Below are positions 17,869 to 26,755 of a stretch of DNA of 64,000 nucleotides, in pieces; the stretch's first letter is position 1; each line of letters begins with the position of its first letter. Location: positions 62,001-126,000 of the forward strand of contig NZ_RFFM01000006.1 in assembly GCF_003696365.1 (NCBI RefSeq), in the 5' to 3' direction. The notes under the pieces were generated by a model. The model ran no database searches. It saw only the letters and a list, made by a program, of their open reading frames with translations, and was not told the DNA's origin. Position numbers and translations under genes: made by a program. Source of the stretch: Stutzerimonas zhaodongensis. GTDB lineage: Bacteria > Pseudomonadota > Gammaproteobacteria > Pseudomonadales > Pseudomonadaceae.

Positions 17869-19023
17869 ATGCATCAGCCATCGTTGTTCAAAAGCTTCTT
17901 TCTCGGCGGCTTCGAATGCTCGACCCATCGGCGCAGCGACGGCAGGCGTCTGGACCTGCTTGCGGCCACCGGCCACGATCGCTGGGCGGCCCACGACTAC
18001 GCCGTGCTGCACCGGCATGGCATACATGGCATCAGAGATGGCGTGCGCTGGCACTTGATCGAGCAGACGCCCGGCCACTACGACTGGTCGAGCTTCTTGC
18101 CCATGCTCCAGGCGGCGCAGCGACAGGGCACCCAGGTCATCTGGGACCTGTGCCACTACGGTTGGCCGGACGACATCGATATCTGGCGTCCGCAGTTCGT
18201 CGAACGCTTCGCCCGATTCGCTGCAGCGACCGCGCAACTGGTCAAGGACGAGTCCGATGGCGTGCCGTTCTATGCGCCGATCAACGAGATCTCGTTCTGG
18301 TCCTGGGCGGGCGGCGACGAGGCGTATTTCAATCCCATGGCACGGGGGCGGGGCTTCGAGCTCAAGCACCAGTTGATTCGCGCGACGATTGCGGCCATCG
18401 ACGCCATCCGGGAAGTAGACCCGCGTGCGCGCTTCGTGCAAGTTGACCCGGCCATTCACGTCACCGCTCGCAATGATCGCCCCGGCCCGCGACGGGATGC
18501 GGAAAACTTCCGCCTGTCGCAGTTCCAGGGTTGGGACATGCTTACCGGTGAGCTGTGGCCAGGGCTAGGCGGCGCGCCGGAGTATCTCGATATCCTCGGG
18601 GTGAATTACTACTCCGATAACCAGTGGTATCACAACGACGGCAGCACCATCGAGCGGGATAGTCCGGACTACCGCCCCTTCAAGGGCATCCTCAGCGAAA
18701 TCTGGCAGCGCTACAAACGACCCCTGCTGATCGCCGAAACCGGGGCCGAGGGCGATGTGCGCGGCGACTGGTTGCGTTATGTGAGTGAGCAAGCCGGGCT
18801 CGCCATGCAGCGCGGCGTGCCGATCGAAGGGATATGCCTTTATCCCGTACTCGACTACCCCGGCTGGACCGATGATCGCCACTGTCCGGTGGGTTTGCTG
18901 GGCTTTCCTGATGAGCACGGCAACCGCTGCGTACACGAAGGCCTGGCCGACGAGCTTCATCTGCAGCGAGTGCGCTTCAAACAGATGAGCGCCGCGCTGC
19001 GGCCTGCCGAAACCCTGACATGA
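17869..19023 (+). CDS. GH1-like beta-glycosidase
   Basis: The 384-residue product looks like a compact GH1-type TIM barrel: an early WDLCHYGWPDD segment, the probable acid/base Glu140 in INEISFW and the probable nucleophile Glu290 in IAETGAEG, with GVNYYSDNQW between them. GH1 enzymes are usually 440-480 residues, so outer loops are reduced. There is no signal peptide, so it should act in the cytoplasm. It is embedded in a biosynthetic operon and its stop overlaps the exporter start (ATGA). It may trim or transglycosylate a lipid- or nucleotide-linked intermediate; that role is inferred. Activity on simple glucosides is possible. Confidence 0.8.
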   Translation: MHQPSLFKSFFLGGFECSTHRRSDGRRLDLLAATGHDRWAAHDYAVLHRHGIHGIRDGVRWHLIEQTPGHYDWSSFLPMLQAAQRQGTQVIWDLCHYGWPDDIDIWRPQFVERFARFAAATAQLVKDESDGVPFYAPINEISFWSWAGGDEAYFNPMARGRGFELKHQLIRATIAAIDAIREVDPRARFVQVDPAIHVTARNDRPGPRRDAENFRLSQFQGWDMLTGELWPGLGGAPEYLDILGVNYYSDNQWYHNDGSTIERDSPDYRPFKGILSEIWQRYKRPLLIAETGAEGDVRGDWLRYVSEQAGLAMQRGVPIEGICLYPVLDYPGWTDDRHCPVGLLGFPDEHGNRCVHEGLADELHLQRVRFKQMSAALRPAETLT

Positions 19024-20825
19024 ACGCGCCGGCCGGAGTGCCCAACGCCAAACCAAGAGCGGCGCCGTTGCCCAGCCGGCCGGTAGCCTTTCTCTGGCGT
19101 TACGTATGCGCTCGGCCGTGGCATTTCAGCGGGTTGCTGGCCCTGATCATCGGCGCGTCCAGCTGCGCGGTCGCGGTGCAGTACGGCATGAAGCTGCTGG
19201 TGGACGCCATGGCACAAGGTGGCTCGGACCGCGCCAGTGCGAATGTCTGGTTCCCGCTGGGTCTGTTCATCGGGCTGATCGTCACTGAAAACGTATTCTG
19301 GCGCCTTGGCGGCTGGTTGGGTTGTCGCACCGTGGTCGCCAGCGTGGTGGATATCCGCGTCGATCTGTTCAAGCACCTGACTGGCCACCCGATGCGTTAC
19401 TTCACCGAGCATTTCGCCGGCTCGCTGGGTAATCGGATTTCCGCACTGGGCGCGGCGGCTGGCGCTATCTACGGCGGCCTGGCCTGGAAGATCGTGCCGC
19501 CTATCGTCGACTTCATCGGCGCGGTGGTGGTGCTGCTCACGGTGGATGTGCGGATGGCGGTGGCGCTAATCCTGTTCGTCGCCATCGTGGCGGTGCTGAT
19601 CACCGGCTTCGGTATTCGCGGGCGTGCCAAGCACCAGCGCTTCGCCGCACAGTCGGCGAGGGTGGGCGGGGAACTGGTGGATGCGGTATCCAACGTCTGG
19701 ACCATCAAGGCGTTCTCTGCGCGTGATCGCGAGGCCGAGCGCCTGGCGCACGAAATCGGATACGAAGCTCGCGCCCAGCGGCGGAGCTGGATGTATCTGG
19801 AAAAAGCCAGGGTGATGCATGATATCTGCCTGTCCGTCATGGCCGGCGGCATGCTGATCTGGGCAATCAATCTCTGGGTGGGTGGCGAAGTTACCGCCGG
19901 TGACGTGGTGCTGGTCAGCGCACTGACCTTCCGCATTCTCCACGGCTCGCGAGACCTCGCGCTGGCGCTTGTGGACGCCACCCAGCAGATCGGCGCCATT
20001 GACGACACCCTGCGCATCATTGTTCAGCCCCATGGCCTGGAAGACAGCGAAAACCAACTGCTGCTGGCTGAGGGCGATATCACCTTCGAGAAGATCAGTT
20101 TCAGCTACGCCGGGCGCAACTCGGTGTTCGAGAATCTGGATCTGCATGTCCCGGCCGGGCAGAAGGTCGGGGTGGTGGGTACCTCCGGTGCCGGCAAGTC
20201 CACGCTGATCAACCTGATTCAACGCCTTGACGACGTTCAGAGTGGGCGCGTGCTCATCGATGGTCAGGATGTACGCAGCGTCAGCCAGGACAGCCTGCGC
20301 GAGAAGATCGCGGTCGTTCCGCAAGAGACCGCGCTGTTCAACCGCAGCATTCGCGAGAACATCCGCTACGGCCGACCCGATGCCACCGATCAGGAAGTGG
20401 TGGAGGCGGCACGCAATGCCTTCTGCGACGGCTTCATCCGGCAACTGCCTCAGGGCTACGACACGATGGTGGGCGAGCGCGGGGTAATGCTGTCCGGGGG
20501 GCAGCGTCAGCGTCTGGGTATTGCCCGTGCGTTTCTCAAGGATGCTCCGATCCTCATTCTCGACGAGGCCACCTCGGCGCTGGACACCCAGTCGGAAGGG
20601 GAAATCCAGGCGGCGTTGAACAACCTGGTGCATCACCGCACGGTAGTGGCGGTTGCGCACCGGTTATCGACGCTGTCGAGCTTCGATCGGATCATCGTGC
20701 TGCGTGACGGGCGCATCGTCGAGGACGGCGCACCGATGGAGTTGCGGAACCGCGGCGGTGAATTCGAAGCACTGTGGCGGATGCAGGCCGAAGGCTTCAA
20801 GCCACAGGCCGACCCGGCAGAATGA
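19020..20825 (+). CDS. ABC exporter, fused membrane and ATPase domains (MsbA-like)
   Basis: The 601-residue product has an N-terminal membrane domain with about six helices and an ATPase domain with Walker A GTSGAGKST (residues 387-395), [10 protein letters not shown] (from 491), Walker [13 protein letters not shown] and AHRLST. This is a half-transporter of the MsbA/lipid-exporter type that would work as a homodimer in the inner membrane. It is translationally coupled to both neighbours by ATGA overlaps, so it probably exports the glycoconjugate made by the glycosyltransferase, Glf and the glycosidase. The substrate (glycolipid, oligosaccharide) cannot be fixed from sequence. Confidence 0.9.
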   Translation: MNAPAGVPNAKPRAAPLPSRPVAFLWRYVCARPWHFSGLLALIIGASSCAVAVQYGMKLLVDAMAQGGSDRASANVWFPLGLFIGLIVTENVFWRLGGWLGCRTVVASVVDIRVDLFKHLTGHPMRYFTEHFAGSLGNRISALGAAAGAIYGGLAWKIVPPIVDFIGAVVVLLTVDVRMAVALILFVAIVAVLITGFGIRGRAKHQRFAAQSARVGGELVDAVSNVWTIKAFSARDREAERLAHEIGYEARAQRRSWMYLEKARVMHDICLSVMAGGMLIWAINLWVGGEVTAGDVVLVSALTFRILHGSRDLALALVDATQQIGAIDDTLRIIVQPHGLEDSENQLLLAEGDITFEKISFSYAGRNSVFENLDLHVPAGQKVGVVGTSGAGKSTLINLIQRLDDVQSGRVLIDGQDVRSVSQDSLREKIAVVPQETALFNRSIRENIRYGRPDATDQEVVEAARNAFCDGFIRQLPQGYDTMVGERGVMLSGGQRQRLGIARAFLKDAPILILDEATSALDTQSEGEIQAALNNLVHHRTVVAVAHRLSTLSSFDRIIVLRDGRIVEDGAPMELRNRGGEFEALWRMQAEGFKPQADPAE

Positions 20826-21037
20826 AGCGCGCCGCGGTGAACTCGAGCAGCCTCCGGGAGCTGGGTTATGACCCCGACAAGCAGGTGCTGGAAGTGCTGT
20901 TTCACAACGGCTCGCTGTACCGCTACGAGCAAGTGCCGGCCGAAGTGGTGCAGGCACTGCTAGAGGCTGACTCGCTCGGGCGGTATTTCAATCAGGTATT
21001 CAAAGCCCGGGATTACCGCTACCGGCGGGTCGAGTGA
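20822..21037 (+). CDS. KTSC domain protein
   Basis: The 71-residue product is a single KTSC domain: it has SSSLRELGYDP near the start, VLFHNGSLYRYEQVP and a terminal F-K-x-R-DYRYRRV. KTSC is a small domain also found at the C-terminus of some lysyl-tRNA synthetases, of unknown role. The ATG overlaps the exporter stop by four bases, so its synthesis is tied to the exporter. It closes the operon that starts at 15442. Confidence 0.85.
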   Translation: MKRAAVNSSSLRELGYDPDKQVLEVLFHNGSLYRYEQVPAEVVQALLEADSLGRYFNQVFKARDYRYRRVE

Positions 21038-21043
21038 CGTGCC

Positions 21044-21064
21044 GGTGAGCTGACACCCACCCTA
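21044..21064. repeat. Degenerate GGTGGG-type REP hairpin
   Basis: GGTGAG-CTGACA-CCCACC followed by CTAC forms a six-base stem with one G-U pair; on the minus strand it begins GTAGGGTGGG like the copy at 30681. It sits seven bases after the KTSC stop and could also end that transcript weakly. Confidence 0.45.
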
Positions 21065-21263
21065 CAGGCTGTGCGTCGATGAACGCGGGCAAGTTGCTGG
21101 TCGGTGCCGCGTGGAAACTGCGAAGCGTATCCACCACTGAGATTCGCCGCCCGCCATCGGCGGATCGACCGCTCCGCTGAACTTCCGAGGCCCTTCGCAG
21201 GCCTCAATGAAAGGACGCGTCATCACCGAGCGGAGGCTCCTCAGACCAGCAGGGGATTTATTC

Positions 21264-21479
21264 ATGTCGGATCATCACACGTACAAGAAGATCGAAATCG
21301 TCGGTTCCTCGCGCAACAGCGTCGACGAGGCGATTCAGAACGGCATCGCCGAGGCCAGCAGCAAATTGCAGAACGTCGAATGGTTTGAAGTGGGCGAGAT
21401 CCGTGGCCACGTCGAAGATGGAAAGGTTGGCCATTTCCAGGTCACCATGAAGGTCGGCTTCCGCCTCGCCAACAGCTGA
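21264..21479 (+). CDS. Dodecin family flavin-binding protein
   Basis: The 71-residue product matches dodecin in length and pattern: KKIEIVGSS near the start, SVDEAIQNGIAEAS on the helix, VEWFEVGEIRGHVEDGK with the flavin-stacking tryptophan, and a last strand FQVTMKVGFRL. Dodecins assemble into 12-mers that store or buffer riboflavin and FAD in the cytoplasm. AGGGGA at 21251-21256 supports the ATG at 21264. It is monocistronic and converges on the antiporter gene, with a GC-rich hairpin (GCCGGG-CGG-CCCGGC at 21487-21501) between them. Confidence 0.92.
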   Translation: MSDHHTYKKIEIVGSSRNSVDEAIQNGIAEASSKLQNVEWFEVGEIRGHVEDGKVGHFQVTMKVGFRLANS

Positions 21480-21538
21480 TCAACTGGCCGGGCGGCCCGG
21501 CAGCGGCTTTCTCAGCCAGCTGCCCGGGATGCCGCCGG

Positions 21539-22903
21539 TCAGCCGTGGCCCGTGGGTGTATCACCGCGGCTGCGTTCATAGCGACGCAACAGCGGCTGAG
21601 TGCTCAGCCCGTGAATCACGATGCTCAAAACCACTACCGAAATCACTAGCTGGATGATTGCCTCGGCCTCGTCTGGCAGCAGCCCGTGCGTTACGGCATA
21701 GCTGAGGTAGTAGAGGCTGCCGATGCCGCGGATGCCAAACCAGCCGACCGTGAGGCACTGGGTACGATCCAGATAGCGGCGAGGCATCAACAGCCACACG
21801 CTAAGCGGTCTGATGACCAGGAACAGGGCCAGCGCCAGAGGCACTGCACGCCAATCCCAGTGCACTGAGACCAGCACGCCGAGCATGGTCACCAGCAGCA
21901 CTTCGAGCATGCGCTCCAGCTGCCCGCCAAAGGTCAGGATGTCGCCCACCATCACGCCAGCTGCCACCTTGGGCTCAGCGATTTTCCCACCTTCGAGCGG
22001 TAGCTCCCGAGGCGCCAGACCGCCTTCGGCCATGTGCGGCACAGCGTTTGCGATCAACTCTTCGGATGGCGTCTCCGACTCGTCTGCGGCGTCCTTTTCG
22101 GCGTGGCGCAAGCCGAGGCCGGCGGCAAACACCGCCAGGAATCCCCAGGCTCCGATCAATTCTGCACCCACGTAGGCCAGAGCGATAAGGGCCAGGGCCA
22201 GTGAGTCATTGGGCGACATCGAAGTGTCTGCGTTGCGTGCGCGGAGGAAGATCGCCAGTTTGCCGATCAGCCGACCGAGCAGGTAACCGGACAGCAATCC
22301 AGCCGGCACCGCCCAGAGCAAGCGATGCACGGCCCAGTCGCTCACCCAGCCCGACGCCAGCGTCTCCTGTTCGATCAACAGCAGGCCGAACACCACGAAA
22401 GGAAAGGCCGTGCCGTCATTGAAGCCTGCCTCACCGGAGAGCCCGTAGCGCACGCGGTCGCTGTCCCGTGAGTTGTTCACTTGCACCAGGCTGGCCAATA
22501 CCGGATCGGTGGGCGCGAGGATGGCGCCGATCAAAACCGCGATGCCCCAGCTCAGTCCCAGTGCGAAGTGACACAGCAGCGCGACACCGGCGATGCATGC
22601 CAGCATCACCGGCCCGGCGAGAATATATGCGCTCTTCCAGGCTGGGTCGCGCAGCGGCATTCGTAGCTTCAGGCCGCTGACGAACAGGGACACCAGCACC
22701 GCGATTTCAGTGAGATGCTCCATCCAGCCTGCGATATGCAGGAAATCCATGTCCCACAAGCCGACCCCCAGCTGGCCGATCAGCAAGCCGAAGCCGAGAT
22801 AAATCAAGGATGTGGTGACGGGTAGCCAGCGCAGATACGCCGACGCCAGCGCTAGTATCAGTAGCAGGATGCCGAGTACAGCCATCCATTCGAGAAAATT
22901 CAT
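21539..22903 (-). CDS. Cation:proton antiporter (CPA1, NhaP-like)
   Basis: The 454-residue product is almost entirely hydrophobic helices starting with FLEWMAVLGILLLILALASA. Diagnostic stretches are GAILAPTDPVLAS (the unwound ion-site helix), SGEAGFNDGTAFPFV with the transport acids, and IRGIGSLYYLSYA. CPA1 proteins exchange Na+ or K+ for protons across the inner membrane. A polar cytoplasmic insert rich in Glu, Asp and Ser (AEKDAADESETPSEEL) sits between helices. The start at 22903 removes an implausible hydrophilic leader. It stands alone. Confidence 0.88.
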   Translation of the reverse strand: MNFLEWMAVLGILLLILALASAYLRWLPVTTSLIYLGFGLLIGQLGVGLWDMDFLHIAGWMEHLTEIAVLVSLFVSGLKLRMPLRDPAWKSAYILAGPVMLACIAGVALLCHFALGLSWGIAVLIGAILAPTDPVLASLVQVNNSRDSDRVRYGLSGEAGFNDGTAFPFVVFGLLLIEQETLASGWVSDWAVHRLLWAVPAGLLSGYLLGRLIGKLAIFLRARNADTSMSPNDSLALALIALAYVGAELIGAWGFLAVFAAGLGLRHAEKDAADESETPSEELIANAVPHMAEGGLAPRELPLEGGKIAEPKVAAGVMVGDILTFGGQLERMLEVLLVTMLGVLVSVHWDWRAVPLALALFLVIRPLSVWLLMPRRYLDRTQCLTVGWFGIRGIGSLYYLSYAVTHGLLPDEAEAIIQLVISVVVLSIVIHGLSTQPLLRRYERSRGDTPTGHG

Positions 22904-23129
22904 GCAAGGTTCCGAGGCTGATGCGCCTGATCTTGTTCGGCGCGGAGTGACGCATTCGAACCGGCCGCTCCTGCAGGGTTCAGGGTCGCTGGCGGATGGC
23001 ACCAGTGGCGTACCGCTATGAGCCAGCCGTCCATTGCCTGGAATTGCCCGTGCATGGCCCTGTCACTAGAAGGCAACTACAACCTTCCAAGTGTCTGCCG
23101 TCGGTGCTGCGGCAGTGGAGTGAGCATTC

Positions 23130-24200
23130 ATGACAGATTCAAAAGTGGCACTGGTGGTCGGCGCCAGCGGCATCATCGGCCATGCCCTTGTGGAAACGCT
23201 GGTCCAGGACGGGAGCTGGAGCGTGCGGGCGCTTCGCCGCACCTTAGTGCCGGATGTCGAAACCCTCGACGTCGACCTGACCGATGCCATTGCCACCCGT
23301 GATGCGCTTGCGGCGGCCGGTGACACCACCCATGTGTTCTACGCCGCCCTAAAGCCAGATGGGAACCTCGGTCGTGAAGCCGAGATCAACGGTGCCATGC
23401 TGCGCAACCTGCTCGACGGGCTGAAGGCGGCCGGCGCCAAGCTGCAGCGCGTCGTTCATTATCAGGGCGCAAAAGTCTATGGCGTGCATCTGGGGCCAAG
23501 CACGGCGCCATTCTATGAGGACGAGACGCCGCGTCATCTGGGCCCGAATTTTTATTACGACCAGGAAGACCTGCTCCGTGAGCGCGGCGAACGTGGCGAC
23601 TTCGAATGGTCGATCCTGCGGCCCGACGTGGTGGTCGGCGACATTGCCGGTAATCCGATGAACATCGCGCTGGTCATCGGCGCATTCGCTGCGCTCAGCC
23701 AGGAGACCGGTGTGCCGCTGCGTTTTCCGGGCTCAGTGCGGACCTATCGTGAGGTGCTGGCGCAGCTGACCGACGCGCGCTGGCTGGCGCGGGCGAGCCT
23801 CTGGGCGGCCCTCGACCCGGCGGCGCGAAACCAGGCATTCAATCTGGTCGGCGAGCCGTTTCGCTGGGAGCGCATCTGGCACAAGGTGGGCGAGGCGCTG
23901 GGTCTGGAGGTTGCCGAGCCGCTGCCGTTCTCCCTCGGGCAGCAGATGCCGGAGATGGCGGGTGTCTGGCAGCGAATCGCTGAGCGCCATGGATTGGAAC
24001 CTATCCCGTTCGACAAGCTGGTGGGCTGGCCCTTCGGCGATTTCATTTTCAACACCGAATTCGACATGGTTTCGGACATGGGCAAGATCCGCCGTGCCGG
24101 CTTCACCGAAGCTGTCAGCACTGAAGACTGCCTGATCGCCGCGCTGCGGCGACTGGGCGAGAAAGGCTACATCCCCACATTCGCAAACCTTCAGCCATGA
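23130..24200 (+). CDS. PRISE-like atypical SDR oxidoreductase
   Basis: The 356-residue product has the nucleotide motif VGASGIIG near the N-terminus, YQGAKVYGVHLGP in the position of the PRISE lysine motif, and the hallmark NFYYDQEDLL. PRISE enzymes (progesterone 5-beta-reductase / iridoid synthase-like, first known in plants) reduce activated C=C bonds of enones with NADPH. The bacterial substrate is unknown. It lies ten bases before a quinone-oxidoreductase-like gene, so both probably act on related electrophiles. GTGGAG precedes the start. Cytoplasmic; no signal. Confidence 0.82.
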   Translation: MTDSKVALVVGASGIIGHALVETLVQDGSWSVRALRRTLVPDVETLDVDLTDAIATRDALAAAGDTTHVFYAALKPDGNLGREAEINGAMLRNLLDGLKAAGAKLQRVVHYQGAKVYGVHLGPSTAPFYEDETPRHLGPNFYYDQEDLLRERGERGDFEWSILRPDVVVGDIAGNPMNIALVIGAFAALSQETGVPLRFPGSVRTYREVLAQLTDARWLARASLWAALDPAARNQAFNLVGEPFRWERIWHKVGEALGLEVAEPLPFSLGQQMPEMAGVWQRIAERHGLEPIPFDKLVGWPFGDFIFNTEFDMVSDMGKIRRAGFTEAVSTEDCLIAALRRLGEKGYIPTFANLQP

Positions 24201-24210
24201 GGAACGATCA

Positions 24211-25137
24211 ATGAAAGCCATGACCTACGAGCGCTACGGCGAGCCCGATGTGCTGCAACTGACGGAGCAGCCCATGCCCAAGGTGGCGCCCGGTGAGGTG
24301 CTGATCCGCGTGCGCTGTGCTGCGGTGAATCCGGTGGACTGGAAGCTGATGTCCGGCAAGCTCGATGCGGTGATGCCAACCTTCTTCCCGGTCATCCCCG
24401 GCTGGGACGTGGCGGGTACGGTGGAGGCGGTGGGCTTCGATGCGCCCGAATTCGTGCCGGGCGACGAGGTGTTGTCCTACGCGCGCAAGGATTTCGTTCA
24501 GGGCGGCACCTATGCCGAGTTCGTCAGCGTCCCGGTGCGCATGGTGGCGCACAAGCCGCAAGCGCTCGGCTGGGACGAGGCAGCGGGCCTGCCGCTTGCG
24601 GGGCTGACGGCCTATCAGCTGCTCACCCGTCTGGGTACGCAACGCGGTGACGTGGTGCTGGTGCATGCGGCCTCAGGCGGCGTCGGCGTGATGGCTGCTC
24701 AGATTGCCCGCAATCTGGGCGCTCGGGTAATCGGCACGGCGTCGCAGAAGAACCACGCGTTTCTCGGTTCGCTTGGCATCGAGCCGGTGGAATACGGTGA
24801 TGGTCTGGCCGAACGTGTGCGCTCATTGGCGCCGGAGGGCGTCGATGTGGTCGCGGACTTCATCGGCGGCGTGCTTCCGATCACCCAGGCAGTGCTGCGC
24901 GATGGTGGGCGTCATGCCTCTATCGTCGACGACTCGGTGCAGGAGGCGGGTGGACATTACATCTGGGTGCGTCCCAGCGCAGAGGATCTACAAGTGCTGG
25001 CGGGCATGGCCGCCGAGGGGCGCCTGGAGGTGCCCATCGCCGAGCGTTTTGCACTCGAGCAGGCGGCCGATGCGTTTCGTCTCAACCAGACCGGGCATGT
25101 GCGCGGCAAGATCATCGTGCAGGTCGCCGGCGATTGA
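24211..25137 (+). CDS. Zinc-independent MDR oxidoreductase (quinone reductase-like)
   Basis: The 308-residue product begins MKAMTYERYGEPDVLQL, has NPVDWKLMSG, PGWDVAGTVEAVG and the cofactor-binding segment VLVHAASGGVGVMAAQIA. The catalytic zinc cysteines and histidine of alcohol dehydrogenases are missing, so it belongs to the NADPH:quinone / enone reductase branch of the medium-chain superfamily. GAGGAACG is its ribosome binding site. It forms an operon with the PRISE-like gene and ends 42 bases before the convergent luciferase-like gene. The exact substrate is not known. Confidence 0.88.
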   Translation: MKAMTYERYGEPDVLQLTEQPMPKVAPGEVLIRVRCAAVNPVDWKLMSGKLDAVMPTFFPVIPGWDVAGTVEAVGFDAPEFVPGDEVLSYARKDFVQGGTYAEFVSVPVRMVAHKPQALGWDEAAGLPLAGLTAYQLLTRLGTQRGDVVLVHAASGGVGVMAAQIARNLGARVIGTASQKNHAFLGSLGIEPVEYGDGLAERVRSLAPEGVDVVADFIGGVLPITQAVLRDGGRHASIVDDSVQEAGGHYIWVRPSAEDLQVLAGMAAEGRLEVPIAERFALEQAADAFRLNQTGHVRGKIIVQVAGD

Positions 25138-25140
25138 TGC

Positions 25141-25170
25141 AAAACAGCGCCCAGCCGTGGCCGGGCGCTG
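25141..25170 (-). terminator. Hairpin terminator for the luciferase-like gene
   Basis: CAGCGCCC (25145-25152) pairs with GGGCGCTG (25163-25170), extended by GCC/GGC inside the loop. On the minus strand the stem is followed by TTTT. It sits between two convergent genes and lacks a T run on the plus strand. Confidence 0.8.
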
Positions 25171-25179
25171 CCATGGGGC

Positions 25180-26175
25180 CTAGCGCAGCCCGGCGAGGAT
25201 TTCGAACGCGCGGTGGCGGTCGGCGGTTTCATAGAAGTCGCAGGTGAAAATCAGCTCATCGGCCTGGGTCTGCTCCAGCAGTACATCCAGGCGGGCGCGG
25301 ATTTTTTCCGGGCCGCCGATCATGGCCATGCCAAGGAAGCTGCCGACGGCATCCTGCTCGTGGGGTAGCCACTTGCCCTGCATGCTTTTCACCGGCGGCA
25401 CCAGCACCAGGCTCTGGCCGCGGATCAGCGCGAGAATGCGCTGGTAGGCAGTCGTCGCGAGATACTCGGCTTGCTCGTCGGTATCGGCCGCCATCAGCGG
25501 CACGCCGAGCATCACGTAAGGTTTTTCCAGCGTCTCGGAAGGGCGGAAGTTGTCCCGATAGAGGCGTATCGCATCGTGCATGTAGCGCGGCGCGAAATGG
25601 GACGCGAAGGCGTAGGGCAAGCCCTTGGCGGCGGCGAGCTGAGCGCTGAACAGGCTGGAACCCAGCAACCAGATTGGCACGTTGCTGCCAACGCCGGGCA
25701 CTGCGATCACCCGCTGATTGGGCTGGCGCGGGCCGAGCAGCAGTTGCAGCTCCTCGACATCTGCGGGGAAGTCATCCGCGCTGCCCATGCGGTCGCGGCG
25801 CAGCGCATGAGCGGTGAACTGGTCGGCGCCGGGCGCGCGACCCAGACCCAGCTCGATGCGGCCTGGGTAGAGGGCATCCAGGGTGCCGAACTGCTCAGCG
25901 ATCACCAGCGGAGCGTGGTTGGGCAGCATCACGCCGCCGGAGCCGAGACGGATACGCGAGGTGCCGCTGGCCAGGTAGCCCAGCAGTACCGACGTGGCGG
26001 CGGAGGCGATGCCGTCCATGTTGTGGTGTTCGGCTACCCAGAAGCGCTCGAATCCGAGCTGCTCGACATGTTGGGCCAGGGCCAACGAATTACGCAGGGC
26101 GAGGCCGGCATCGCCGTCATCGCGGATGGGGGCCAGGTCGAGGGTGGAAAAACGCGTGTTTTCGATACGGGACAT
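25180..26175 (-). CDS. LLM-class flavin-dependent oxidoreductase
   Basis: The 331-residue product has [13 protein letters not shown], the [14 protein letters not shown] segment and [20 protein letters not shown], the signature stretches of the luciferase-like (MsnO8-type) FMN monooxygenase family. Such enzymes act on various small molecules with reduced flavin; no substrate can be named. AAAGAGG precedes the ATG. It is transcribed convergently to the MDR/SDR operon and is followed by a terminator hairpin, so it is a separate unit. Confidence 0.88.
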   Translation of the reverse strand: MSRIENTRFSTLDLAPIRDDGDAGLALRNSLALAQHVEQLGFERFWVAEHHNMDGIASAATSVLLGYLASGTSRIRLGSGGVMLPNHAPLVIAEQFGTLDALYPGRIELGLGRAPGADQFTAHALRRDRMGSADDFPADVEELQLLLGPRQPNQRVIAVPGVGSNVPIWLLGSSLFSAQLAAAKGLPYAFASHFAPRYMHDAIRLYRDNFRPSETLEKPYVMLGVPLMAADTDEQAEYLATTAYQRILALIRGQSLVLVPPVKSMQGKWLPHEQDAVGSFLGMAMIGGPEKIRARLDVLLEQTQADELIFTCDFYETADRHRAFEILAGLR

Positions 26176-26213
26176 CGTCTACCTCTTTGCTGACGGATAG
26201 TGAGCGGCGCGGC

Positions 26214-26636
26214 TCAGTAGCAGTGCTCGGCCTCGGCGCGAGCCAGCACTTCGTTCTGCTCGTCGCGCAGCCAACCTTGAGGGGTGAAGCCCAGCGAGCG
26301 CGCGTGGAACAGGTAGCGCCGGCCGGGCTGAAAATCGTCGTAGCGGATCACCATGGTGCAGCGCAGATACTGGGTATCGCCGAAATCTCCGGAGCCGCCC
26401 TTGCTGATTTCGAATTCATAGCGCGCTTCGAGTTCATGCGCGCCGGGGCTAACCTGGAAATAGCGACCGTCGGGGGTGCGCTTGCCATCCAGGCGGTCGG
26501 ACATGAAGGTATCGATGCCGTCAGCGCGCAGGTCGACCCAGGCCATTTGCGGGTCCGGCGCGGGCAGGGGACCGGCGCAACCGCCGATACCAACAGCGAG
26601 GCCCAGTGACAGGATGGGGGCAACGAGCAGACGCAT
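26214..26636 (-). CDS. Small lipoprotein, paralogue of the next gene
   Basis: The 140-residue product has a lipoprotein signal with the box IGGC (about residue 20), then PAPDPQMAWVDL, RYFQVSPGAHEL and a closing GRRYLFHARSLGF. It aligns over its whole length with the neighbour at 26756-27181 (same DPxxAWV, RYFQVxPG and YDxF motifs), so the two arose by tandem duplication. Both should be envelope lipoproteins. I know no function. A strong GGAGG site precedes the start. They may share a transcript coming from the right. Confidence 0.7.
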   Translation of the reverse strand: MRLLVAPILSLGLAVGIGGCAGPLPAPDPQMAWVDLRADGIDTFMSDRLDGKRTPDGRYFQVSPGAHELEARYEFEISKGGSGDFGDTQYLRCTMVIRYDDFQPGRRYLFHARSLGFTPQGWLRDEQNEVLARAEAEHCY

Positions 26637-26755
26637 GGTGATTCCTCCGGCTGACCGCAGAATCAGCGCCTGCTGTTGCGGTCAGTCATTGAGCCTGAGC
26701 CAGATGGGGCTCTTTTTCAACGACTGCACCGCGGCGCAAGCGTTCACCACCGCAT

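Noticed and set aside
19020-20825. Exporter as the lipid A flippase MsbA itself
   Set aside because: Its position inside a glf operon and coupling to the GH1-like gene argue for a dedicated substrate; MsbA is normally beside lpxK.
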